The notes under the pieces were generated by a model. The model was given only the letters and a program-made list of their open reading frames with translations. It was not told where the DNA came from and did not search any database. A stretch of DNA of 64,000 nt, taken from contig CP137874.1 in assembly GCA_034406715.1 (NCBI GenBank), forward strand, positions 310,001-374,000. The letters are read 5' to 3'. The stretch's first letter is position 1, and every line of letters starts with the position of its first letter. Positions 53,988 to 64,000 of this stretch are shown one piece after another. This DNA comes from Rhodotorula mucilaginosa (Eukaryota; Basidiomycota; Microbotryomycetes; Sporidiobolales; Sporidiobolaceae). A program made the position numbers and the translations under genes.

Positions 53988-56900
53988 ATGCGTCGCCGTT
54001 CGTCCATCGCTCTGCCCAACTTTGGCAACAGGAGAGGGTCAAACGCCAGCGCAGCGTCGTCCGTCAAGGAAGAGATCGTCAAAGACATCTTTCAGTGCGT
54101 CGCATCTCTCTGGGCTGTGATTGTTGGGGCTGCCGTCCCCGCCGCCGTCGGCAGCCAACGTCGACTCGGGCACCGTATAGAGGCTGCGAATCGAGCATGC
54201 ACTGATTCAGATCGCGCTGCAGTGTCGGACTAGTTAACCTCGGCAACAGCTGCTTTTACAATACCATCGTCCAGTCCCTCTCGGCGACTCAGCCACTGTG
54301 CGACATCATCGCCGAGGCTCCCGAGTCCTCCCCCGCCCTGCGATCTCTCTCGCCCGCCTCCACCGACTACAACCCCGACCTCGACGCGCTCCCGGCTCCC
54401 CTGCCGATGACGGCGGCCCTGCTCGTCTTGCTCGACAAGCTCGACCCGACCGCAAAGTCCGAAGGAGCCGTCGCGATGGGCAAACGGGCGTTCAACCCAA
54501 AGAGCCTCCTCAGGCAGCTCAGCTTGAAGCATGACGAGTACGCCGAGGCGACCCAGCAGGACTCGCACGAGTGCTTGCGGCATCTGATCGACGGGGTCAT
54601 GATGGAAGAGCAGGATGTGAGTGTTGCTCGCGACAAGCGTCGACTTCTCTGTCCGCTATCGAAAGCATCTCCTCCGATACTGACAGACGACATTGACTGC
54701 AGCTCATCAAGAAGATTCTCGAATCGACACCGGACCACCATTCTCATCGTCCGTCCATGCCGTCGCGGAACGCCACCGCGCGACCTCTCGGCGACGCTGC
54801 GCACAACTCTCAATCGCCAAAGACCCCGACGGCTTTGGGACCACAGAACGGCCGGGAAGGCGGGATCCTCCCGACCATGTCCGAAGCTACCAGTGCGGCG
54901 CCGGCAGAAGACGAGAGCGGAAACGAGTCTGACACTTCGTCGTCCGGGTCCTCGTCTTCTTCGTCGTCGAGCAGCGAAGACGACGAGGCTTCCGACTCGG
55001 AGGTCGACGAGCGGAGACTGACGCTGCGTCAGCGCAAGCGGCGCCAGCTGCGACCGTTCGTGGGCAGCATCTTTGAGGGCAAGCTCGCGAGTTTCATCAT
55101 CTGCGACGAGTGCAAGAATGGTGAGTCCGCGCGTTCGCGTTTCGAGTGCAGGTCAGCATACTGACTCCTATGCCGCGTGATAGTTTCGCTTACGAAGGAG
55201 GACTTCATGGACCTGTCTCTTTCGCTGCGAGATGACACCGGCAACAAGATGCGGAAGGTAAGATCAACGCAGCCGGGTCGGCCATCGATGTCCTGCACAC
55301 TGACACTACACATCCTTGCACAGCGCGACCGCATTCGCCGCACGCTGCAAGCAGGCTTCTTTGGTCGCAAGTCCGGCAAGACCAGTTCGGGCGACGACAG
55401 CGGCGCCGCCTCCGGCTCAAACGTCAAGCAGGCCCCCAACGGCGTTGCGCGGAGTCGAGGTTCGCACAGCGAGTTCGAGGGCAGCGAGTCTCCCTCCGAA
55501 GCCGACGAGACGGACGAGGACCACATCCGGCCTGCGGGGTTGCGGGCCAAGGCGGATCTCGACGGCACGCATGCGACCAGCGTCCGCTCCCGGATCAACT
55601 CGCTCGACCCTTCTCAGCTCTCGCGAGCGGACGAGAAACCGCACGCGTCATCGCTGCCGGTGCCTGCTGAATCCGGGCGCGAGCGCGATCCTTCCCCGCT
55701 CGGTCGCGCCGTCTCCATTCTCAGTCAAGGCTCGCACGGTGAAGGGCACGGACATCATCACCACCACCTCTTTCACCGGCGCCCCAAGATTCCCAAGCCG
55801 ACCGCCGAGCAGGTCGCGTATATCAAAAAGGTCCTCGTCGATATTCCCGGTCCGGCTTCGGTCGCGAACGCGCCTCCTGCCGGTTTGCGCGTCGCCCACC
55901 CGCCCGGCTCGCGGCCTTCTTCATCGAACACGGACGCCGGTACGACTTCGGACAGCGGCGCCAGCTCGGTCGCCACGTCCCTCTCGCAGTTGGACTTGAG
56001 CGCGCCGAACCAGGCGCCCAAGCCGGTCGTCTCGTGGCAAGACACGGACCTGTTCGAGTGCTTCCGGCAGTTCACGAGCGTTGAAGTCCTCGAAGGCGAA
56101 AATTCGTTCGCATGCCAGAACTGCTGGAAGTGGTTGAACCCCGAACTCGAGGCGAAGCGGAAAGCGGACAAGGCGCTGCGCCGAGCGGAACGAGCCGAGC
56201 GCCATCGGGTACGCAAGGCCGTCAGACGCGGCGAGGATCCGCACGCGCTCGCGACGCCGTGCGCGAGCGAACATGAGGCTGCGATGACGGACGACGACGA
56301 CGAGCGCGACCCCGCCGCCGACCGGACTGCTCGCAATACGCCCTCGCACTCGCCTCGGTTGGGAAGCACTTTCACGCCGCTCAGCACGATCCCGCCGATC
56401 GAGCCTCTTGACGGGTCGAAAGTGGTCGTGCCTGAGCCGGAACACCTCGAACCGAACGCAGCGCCTACCGAGAAGACGACTTCTTCGAGCATGCGCGGCG
56501 GCGGCCCGACGCGAAACCTTTCGATCTCTTCGGCGGCGACTTCCTCGCATTCGGAGATGCCGTCGATCTCGACCGCCTACGAAGGCGGCATCTCTTCCGA
56601 AGCTTTCGAGACGACGACGGACGAGGGCGAGGACGGCTACGAGTCGGAGGCGTCGCCCGGCCTCGATGACGCTGCCAGCTTGAGCGGCAGTTTGTCGGCT
56701 CTCCCGCCTCAGGGCGGCACTCCCCTGACTTCGTCTGCGCTCAGCGCCCAACAACAACAACAACAGCAGCAGCAGCAGCAGCAGCAGAACCCGGGACAAC
56801 CGATGAACCGGACCATCTCGCAAGCCGTGTCGGAATCGTTGCAGGCGCAGATCAAGCCGCTGCCGCCTCCGAGTGGAGGACCGCCGCCAAAGCTCACGTC

Positions 56901-57977
56901 CAAGGAGCTCAAGTCTCCGACCAACGGACATAGCAGCAACGGCAAGAGTGCTGCTAAATCCCCCGCCGCTGGCGGCAAGACTCGGGCCACCAAAGTCCCG
57001 CCCCGGAAGCAGCGGCACATCCTCCGCCGCGCGCACAAGCGGTACCTGATCTCACCGACCGACCTGCCGCCCGTCCTTGTCGTCCACCTGAAGCGGTTCA
57101 TGCAGACTTCAAAGTCGAGCCTGTTTGGGTCGGCGTTTGTCAACCTCAAGAAGCGCGACGATCCGGTCTCGTTCCCGCGCGAGATGGACTTGACGCCGTT
57201 TTTGGCTCCGTCGGGCAAACCGCCGAGGCTGAACCCGAACGCGTTTGGATCGGACGAGCGTGGGCGAGGAGGCGCGCCTGCTCGAGCGGAGGAGAATGGC
57301 GACCATCACCACCACCACCAGCAGCAGCAGCACAAGGTCGTGCTCGAGAAGGAAACGCACAATGCTCGCTACCGCTTGTACGCAGTCGTCGTCCACTTTG
57401 GTGACCTCAACACTGGTACGCTGCCCTCTCTTCTCAAGCCCAACACCTTCTGAGAAGCTCATGTTGGGCGACTCTTTTCACAGGTCATTACGCCTCGTAT
57501 GTGTTGTCGAACCGGTACGGCAAGGGCGACCAAGCCGGTCGGGGCCAGCGCCGCTGGGTGTTTTGCTCCGACGAGGACGTCACGGCCGTCAGTGAAGCCG
57601 AAGTCTTGCGCTCGAAAGCCTACATGCTGTGCGTTTCTCAACGGGTTTCTTGGAGGGGTTTCTCCGGAACACTGACGCATGCCTTTGGACCCGCCGAACC
57701 ATACAGCTTCTACGAACGTGTCGAGGCCAAGACGGGACAGGTACCCAACTCTGCGATCCCTGCGAACACGGCGGACGTGGACGTGCTGCCGATTCGCTCC
57801 GGAAGCAGCAACAGTGGCGGTGGCGAGGTCGCGTCGTCTTCGTCGGCGGCTCTTGCGCCTTCGTCCTCGACAAGTTCTGCTTCCACTACTGTGCCTTCGG
57901 TACTGGGAGGCGAGGTGCAACCTGTGGCGGAACCGCTCTCGGTCGAGGATCGAGTGCCAGCCACGGTGCCCGAATGA
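53988..57977 (+). CDS. Ubiquitin-specific protease (peptidase C19)
   Basis: Cysteine deubiquitinase of the USP family, nearest in layout to human USP16/USP45 and fungal Ubp16-like enzymes. After a basic N-terminus (MRRRSSIALPNFGNRRGS) an intron leads to HVGLVNLGNSCFYNTIVQSL, the Cys box with the catalytic Cys. Next come EATQQDSHECLRHLIDG (QQDAHE-like box), an acidic Ser run ([20 protein letters not shown]), GKLASFIICDECKN and VSLTKEDFMDLSLSL, a zinc pair in FACQNCWKWLNP, then very long disordered inserts with a Q12 run, and the His box: RYLISPTDLPPVLVVHLKRF, RYRLYAVVVHFGDLNTGHYA, KAYMLFYERV. The intron before HVGLVNLG uses an AG at about 54220. Catalytic parts are complete. Substrate unknown. 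Confidence 0.92.
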
Positions 57978-58821
57978 AGCGGCCCACCTGTGTAGATAAA
58001 GACGGCGCGCGACTTTCTCGAGGGACGGAGAGATGGATGGAGACGGATAGACTGTATCACTGCCTTATTCACAATGGAGGTGCGAAACAAACCGGTCGTG
58101 GCGAGAGCTCGATCACGCTCGCGTGCGGCGATCTCGTTCGGTTCGAGCGCCCACCTCCGATCGACGATCAAACGGCTTCTCTTCCGCTCGCTTCCGCACG
58201 CGCTGCAGTCGCCCAGTTGCGACACTCGACCAGGCTATCGAAGCACTCCACGCGTGGCAGTGCGCAGTCTCCTCCTCGCCCCACCCCTTCGAGCTGCAGC
58301 ACGCCGCTCACAAAGGCTGAGTGAGGTCGCCCTCCCCTCCTCCTCCCCTCGCCGCCGCGTATACTGCTCCGGCCACAACGCACGCTACGCGACGTGCGTC
58401 CACCACACGAGGAGCCACTGACCTAGGCACCCGCGATCAGGTCAGTCCGGCGCTTTGTCATCCATCTCAGTCGGCGGGGAAGGGGTTACGCCGCGGACCA
58501 AAGGCGCCCCGAGACAGGCACAGATGCAGATGCAGCGTGGCGCGTAGGCAGAAGGGTGCAAGGGCAGAACAGAGCGGACACAAGTCAGGAATCTCTCCAG
58601 CAGGACGGCGGACTGGGCGAGTCGATGATGCTGCGAGGGCATGCAGAGCAGGAGACAACACCGAGACGATGATGGCGCTTTCGGTTCGCAGAAGCGAGCG
58701 GCACAGAGACAGGAAGGACTGACCCGAGGATCGACTCCTCTTGCAGCTGCGCCGCGGAGCCTCAAGAGGACGAGGTGTCGGAGTGAACCGAGTTTGCTGT
58801 TCCCCGACAACCTCGAAAGAC
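57978..58821. other. Intergenic stretch upstream of PAS-GATA gene
   Basis: About 840 bases: the 3-prime flank of the ubiquitin protease gene, then a long upstream region of the PAS-GATA gene. Possible non-coding first exons cannot be excluded. No gene, repeat or named operator recognised. Confidence 0.4.
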
Positions 58822-61800
58822 ATGGCGACTCAGTACGCCGTCTCGCAACCGCCCGCGACTTCGGGCACGGCGGCGGCCGGTTATCAAGACAAGACTGCCG
58901 AGTACGGCTACGAAGACCCGCAGCACAATCCGGCGTCTGCAACGGCGAGCGAGTTCGACCGTCAGAACCGGCAAGAGAGCTGGCCAGGCACCGCCAACGC
59001 CTCCGACTCGCCCTTTCCCTTGCACCAGACCTTCTCGCCGCACATCCCGCCTGCCTCGACGGGCACGCACCACCACGCCATCAGCGGGATTGGGAGTCCG
59101 TTCCCTCCGTTCTCTCCGCACGGTCACTTTGGCGACTCGCTCAGCAGCGGCACCGGCGGCGGAGGCGGAGGCGAGGCCGGCGCTTCGCCACAGCACCAGC
59201 AGTTCCATCACCCTACGCACTCGCCGACCCACGCGGGCGAACACAACACCGGCGTGCCCGAGATCGGTCACGTCAGGTGCTACTGGGCCATCCTCTCGGC
59301 GGAACTCGAGTACGCCTACCTCGGCCCGGTCTTTGCTGCTCACCTCGGAGACGAAGTCGCCGAGCGGTTGAAGGGGACAAGTCTGCTCGACTGGGTCCAC
59401 CCCGACGAGCGGGACCAGCTCGCCAAGGATCTCTTGCCGCATCCGGACCGACTCGCCGGAGTCGAAGAGACCGGCGTCTTTGGCAGCGTAACGAGGTACG
59501 TTTCTCTTGAACCTCGTCTACCAATGCTCCCCTTCCGAAAACTAATCCGTGCTTGGACGGACCAACTCGCAGGTGTCGCTTCTCGCGCATTATCCGGATG
59601 ATGCGCAATCTCGGACACCCGAACGTGCCGAAGGTACCAGAGGCTGCGCTCTACGCGATCGACGACGACTGGCTGGACCTCGATGTGACGACGAGCTGGA
59701 TCGCCGGAGACTGTTCCGCCAAGGGCAAGGGCAAGACGGCCGACGGGCGCACGCCCGGAGCCGTCCTCGCGTTCTTCCACGTCTCGAACGACAAGGACCC
59801 GGTGCAGGACAATGATGTCCATGTCCGGAACGGGTGGAGCAACTGGTGTGGCGTCTCGCTCGATTGGGGCCCGTATTTGTCGCCCGAGTTGTGCGACGAG
59901 CTCGTCGAGACCCTCAAGCGCTTGACCGGCGTCGAGGTACCCTCGAGGCCGTCGACGGGTCGTTCCGACGGGAGCGACAAGGGTACTCTCGGCGAAGTCC
60001 TGAACGGGACGGACACTCGCGATGCTGCCGACGAAGCCGACGCCGAGGCTGAAGGCCCGCCCTCGCACGTGTTCCAGATCTTGGATCAGCTGGGTCGCCC
60101 GATCGTGACCTTCCCGGAGCCGAAGAAGGGACGCGAGTACGATGTCGAGCGGTATTCGACGCTCGCGCAAGAGGTCATGGCGAGGCCGGCCGAAGCGGCG
60201 CCGAGTCGGACGAGCTGCACGAGGCGATACAGGAGCAAGCATCCCGAGTGAGCGAGCTCCCCGTCCTTATGCTTCGACTGCTAGCAAGCAAACTGACCTG
60301 TTTTTTCGCTGCTTGTGTGCGCTGATCAGGATGCGGACGGGCGAGATGCACACCATCGAATCGGTCGTGATCATGTACGGCGACATCACGTTTGCGTGCT
60401 TCCAAACCGGCGGCGTCTACCTCAGTCCGAGCAGGAAACTCACCGGCTTGACGATCCCCGAGGGCCCTTCGTTCGATGCCACCACGATCGAAGGGAAGCA
60501 TTTCGCCCTCGAGGACGTTCCGACGACTCCGAATGTCAATAGCAGCGTCGGTCGCAAGCGCTTCCCCTTTGAAGGGACCGACGGCGACGAGCAGGAAGCG
60601 CAGCAACCTGCGAAGCGGCAGCGACCGGCTCTGCAGCCGCCGACCTTGCCTCGCTTGCAGACGAGCGCTCCCTCCCCGGTCGGAGAAATGGCCTCGCCGC
60701 TGCAGAACAACCACCCTCAGCAGCAGAACAACGGACTCTCGATCTCGACGGCCGGTAACATGTTCCGTCAGAACCTCGAAGTCGACTCGATGTCGGCCGC
60801 AGGTGGGATCTCTCCGACGGTCGCGTCCGCCTCGGCGATCTTGGGCTCGCTCGGCGACGTCATGCAGCAGCGACAGCAGCAGCGGACGCCGCTTCCCCCT
60901 TCTCCACTGCAGCACAGCAGCACCAACCCCGATGGAGGACGCCTCCCGCCGCCTGCGTTCGGACCGCAAGCGCATCACTCGGTCTCGCCGACAGCTCCTG
61001 CTTTCCCCCCTCCTACGGCTTCCGGCTCGGGTCCAGGGCAGTCGTACGACGACGGCAACATGCTCCCGCCTTTACCGCGCTCGCCGTTCGAACGGCAAGG
61101 AGGTACCGGTGACTCCTACTTCCCGCAAGGGTCGAGCTCGCAGGCCGGTCAGGGAGGAGACGGTAAAAGTCCCGAGCAAGGGCAGCCCTCTTCCTACGCC
61201 GGCGGCGGCGGCGGTGCGGGACTCGAAGCGAACGCGAGTGCCGAGTGGCCGCTCTTTGAGCGACATGAGCGCCCGGGCGAGCTGGCCGTTACCGGTCCGA
61301 CCGGCGGCAAGCGCGGACGGCATCGCCCCGACGGACCGGTGTTCAAGCCCAACGTCAAAGCTTGCGAGAGCTGCGGCACCATCAACAGTCCGGAATGGCG
61401 CAAGGGTCCTTCCGGAGTGAAGAGCCTGTGTAACGCGTGTGGTGAGTCCTCTGGACAACTCGTGTTGCTTGTGGCATTTCGGAAAGCTGACGGTTTTCCA
61501 AATTATCTCAGGTCTCCGGTACGCGCGCCATGTTTCGCGCGAGAAGAAGAAGGCCGAGCAGAGGGCGATCGTCGAGAGTGGCGGCACGATTCCGAAAAAG
61601 ACGAAGAAGAAAAAGGCGTCGGCGGGAGGAGGTGCTAAGGCGTCCAAGGCAGAGCAGGTGAAAGAGGCGGCAGCGGCGGCGGCAGGCGGGTTGACGGACG
61701 AGCGCTCCGAGCACACCTCTGTCGGGTCGACGTCGGCTTCGGGTTCGGCTCCGAACAGCCTGCCTCCGACGAGTCAAGCCACGTACGACGCTCATGCCGG

Positions 61801-62503
61801 CTATGCGCTGCCGTCTCCGCATGCTCAGCCTACCGCCAAGCCGTACTCGCCGTATTACACCACCGCCCCGCCGATGCCAGGCCAGTACTCCCACGCAAGC
61901 ACTCCAAGCTTGCACACGCCGCAGTACCCGTCTCCGCTCCCGCAGCACACGTCTGCGAGCTACTTCCCAGCAATCAGCGCGGCCGTCTCGTCGTACCCTT
62001 ACTCGCTCGCCATCTCGGCCCCGATCACGAGTCACGCTCCCGTGTTGCCGTCTCCGCATGTCGGCCCCGGGTACCAGTACCCTCCTCCTTCTCATCTGCC
62101 GCATCCGGCTCTTGCCGCGTACCCGAACGGCGGCGGAGGGGGACTGCACCCACCGACGAGCATGAGCTCGTCTCACTCGCCTTCGCCGTACTCGCCCTAC
62201 CCTCCTTCCCCGCACGCCCACTCTCCAAACCCGGGCGCAGCAACGGCGCAGCCGCCGATGCATTCTCCGCACGGGCACACAGCTGTACCGCCTGGGTGGG
62301 GGCAACCGAGCCCGGTCATGCACGGACCGCCGGCGGGATGGGTAGCTCCGCAGCAACAATCGCACTTCCAGTGGCCTCAATCGAACCCGTACGATCGTCA
62401 ACAGCAGCAGCAGCAGCAGCAGGCACAGCCACCGTCGTCGGAGCAGCAGCAGCAGCAGCAGTTCCGTCCGCAGCCGGTCCAGCGCCAGTCGGGCGAGACC
62501 TGA
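58822..62503 (+). CDS. PAS-GATA transcription factor (WC-2-like layout)
   Basis: Four exons (58822-59495, 59573-60247, 60330-61441, 61512-62503) encode 1150 residues. A PAS-like domain lies at about residues 150-260: [20 protein letters not shown] then [20 protein letters not shown]. It continues after an intron into [12 protein letters not shown] and a second half with [20 protein letters not shown]. The DNA-binding GATA finger is near residue 790, [20 protein letters not shown] then [20 protein letters not shown] (C-x2-C-x18-C-x2-C), split by the last intron. The C-terminus is Pro/Ser/Tyr/Gln-rich with Q8 and Q6 runs, like an activation domain. PAS plus one GATA finger is the layout of White Collar-2, the partner of the blue-light receptor. 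No flavin-binding Cys motif (GRNCRFLQ) is present, so it is not itself a light receptor. Orthology to WC-2 is inference. Confidence 0.82.
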
Positions 62504-62936
62504 GGGTCGTCCTTCCCGTCTTCCTACGAGATCCGATCCGAACATCCTCTTCCTAAACCATGTCATATTCTCCTTTCCGATCGCTTTTCCCTGTCTGTCA
62601 CCTCTTTTTCTCTTGGGTTCAGCTCTCTTCCGGTCACTCGCGTCAGACCTGCAGTCGCCGCGATTAGTTGCTCCCTTCCAGGCGGCGGCAGATCGTCTCT
62701 CCCCCGATCTCTCGGTTTACCGCGCGTCCAATCCTGTATGGCACTCACTCCATGACTAGAGCGTGTACGATACTCGTGCTTGCTTGTGTGTAATCGCGTG
62801 CGTTGAGAAGACAGGAATGGAATCGATTCGCGAACGGGAGAAAGGAGGGCATGCTACAGTGTTTTCACGAGAAGCGTTCGTAAGGGGAAGGAAGCCAGAA
62901 CGCATGAGAGATATGGAGAAAAGAGAGAGAGAACAG
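62504..62936. other. Convergent intergenic stretch
   Basis: About 430 bases between the 3-prime ends of the PAS-GATA gene and the MEMO gene. It holds both terminators. A plus-strand open frame from 62763 runs antisense into the MEMO gene and has no domain. Confidence 0.4.
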
Positions 62937-64000
62937 CTAAGAGAAGGCGACGAACGCGCTCGCGTAGCTGACGCTCGAGTCGGACAAGTGCTCGACGTGG
63001 CTACTCTGCTCGTACCGAACCCACGCGCATTTCATCGTCTGCGGTGGCTGAAGTCCACTCTGCGCCGCTTCGAGGGCGGCGAGGGCTCCGAGGAGGACTC
63101 CGATCGGGTGACGACCGCAGATGGTGTTCTTGGTCTGGCGGAGGTAAGCTGCGAATTCGTCGTGTGCTTGCGCCGCGCTCTTCTTCTCCTTCTTGGTCTT
63201 TACCTGCTGCTCATGGTGGTCATCTCGCGTTCTACCGCCGCCGCCGCCGCCGCCGCCGAACGCGATCGCCTCCATTCCGAGGTGGTCGAGCTTCTCAATC
63301 CCTTTCCACACCGGACCGCCACCCGCTTTCTCAGCGAAATTCCTGCTCGTCAACGTCGATCCAGTCGCGAGGTCGTCCGAATCGGGAGGGTGATAGTGCG
63401 TGTACCGGAATCGGGTCCCCCAGTGACAAAAGTCGGACGAGATCACAAAGAGGGTGTGAGGGTCGGCGAGGTACGGGGCGAGGAGGGCGCCAAAGGTCTT
63501 TTCGGACGAGGTTGAGATGGAACCGACGAGGATGGGGACGATCTTGATGTTGCGACTGAGTAGGGTGGGGGCCGGCGTCAAATGAGAAAGGGTGAAGGAG
63601 AATGAGTAAGTCTGGGGTTAAGCGGTGGCGGAGGAGGCTGCCGGTCGAAGTGGGCACTCACCCTTCAAAGACTTTGCGGATGTACCTGCCCGTATGTTGA
63701 AGGACGCGAACGAGCACCGTTAGTACTTACTTGCGTCGAGTGAGAGGTGGTGGCGTCAAGCGGCAGGCGTCGGCAGGTACTTGCACTCACGGGAGATGCA
63801 TTTCGATACTGTGGGAGGAAAGAAGCGTATGGCGACATCAGCTAGAGTTCCGTGAAAGCTTGTGATGCTCCGGTGGCCGTTTAGAGGATCGCCAGTTGGT
63901 TACCGTTCCCACCCACCTGTGCTCATCCTCGTCCGTGGAGAGATCCATGCCTTGGAATTTGCCCGTCTCTCTGAGCTCATTGATCGCTGTAGGGGCGAAT
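62937..64000 (-). CDS. MEMO-family protein (5-prime end outside window)
   Basis: Conserved protein of the MEMO/AMMECR-linked dioxygenase-like fold (human MEMO1, yeast Mho1), a cytosolic protein with a metal-binding pocket. The window holds exons 63986-63917, 63808-63791, 63685-63662 and 63555-62937; earlier exons lie beyond 64000. Sequence is near-diagnostic: GMDLSTDEDEHSIEMHLPYI, RNIKIVPILVGSISTSSEKT, YLADPHTLFVISSDFCHWGT, RFRYTHY, NTICGRHPIGVLLGAL, SDSSVSYASAFVAFS. The pocket His and Cys residues in EMHLP, DFCHWG and CGRHP are kept. A Gly run and a Lys/Glu-rich insert (GGGGGGGGRTRDDHHEQQVK) interrupt the C-terminal part relative to human MEMO1. Two of the exons are only 18 and 24 bases long. 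Confidence 0.93.

Noticed and set aside
55921-57036. A 371-residue minus-strand open frame inside the ubiquitin protease gene
   Set aside because: Arg/Leu-rich antisense translation of low-complexity codons with no domain; the sense frame has USP motifs.
61508-62566. A 352-residue Arg-rich minus-strand open frame
   Set aside because: Antisense of the Pro/Gln-rich tail of the PAS-GATA gene; composition explains it.

Overview
The window reads as nuclear DNA of a basidiomycete yeast, most likely a red yeast of the Microbotryomycetes (Rhodotorula/Rhodosporidium/Sporobolomyces type). The support is a high GC content, compact gene spacing, genes broken by many short introns (mostly 55-100 bases), long Ser/Pro/Gln-rich tracts in regulators, and a gene set typical of free-living yeasts. 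The assignment to a class is inference. I see no CRISPR array, rRNA, tRNA or prokaryote-like operon.

Layout, left to right: RTA1-like membrane protein (+, 175-1691); Zn2Cys6 transcription factor (+, 2001-4508); acyl-CoA dehydrogenase (-, 4845-6787); PIG-U subunit of GPI transamidase (+, 7097-8832); NAR1 of cytosolic Fe-S assembly (+, 9243-11887); a rearranged stretch with a chimeric partial copy of a dehydrogenase gene (11930-12880); F-box protein (-, 13058-15894); the intact MDR dehydrogenase (-, 17157-18734); HMG-box factor (-, 19972 to about 21614); zinc CDF transporter (+, 23020-25199); phospholipase C (+, 25465-28971); M20 carboxypeptidase (+, 29047-31418); AMSH-type deubiquitinase (-, 31489-33963); a disordered protein of unknown role (+, 34508-36192); phenol hydroxylase (-, 36891-39649); TLG2 syntaxin (-, 40042-41791); CCCH zinc-finger protein (+, 41998-44013); ZIP zinc transporter (+, 44821-46886); acyl-CoA-binding protein (-, 47214-47810); tandem-PH protein (+, 48119-51229); a gene-poor stretch with a tandem duplication (51230-53987); ubiquitin protease (+, 53988-57977); PAS-GATA regulator (+, 58822-62503); MEMO-family protein running off the right edge (-, 62937-64000).

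The genes do not form a pathway cluster. Small functional echoes exist: two zinc transporters with opposite roles (CDF storage and ZIP uptake), two deubiquitinases and an F-box protein, two lipid-CoA genes (acyl-CoA dehydrogenase and acyl-CoA-binding protein), and the endosomal pair AMSH and TLG2. Divergent pairs share short promoters (6788-7096, 33964-34507, 41792-41997, 47811-48118).

The most unusual features are structural. A roughly 590-base inverted repeat joins the dehydrogenase gene to a chimeric partial copy beside NAR1, and that copy lies between two copies of the NAR1 3-prime end. At least five introns need a GC donor instead of GT. The ZIP gene appears to contain a 5-base micro-exon. 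I found no clear new defence or mobile system. All exon maps were made by eye from reading-frame continuity and family conservation.
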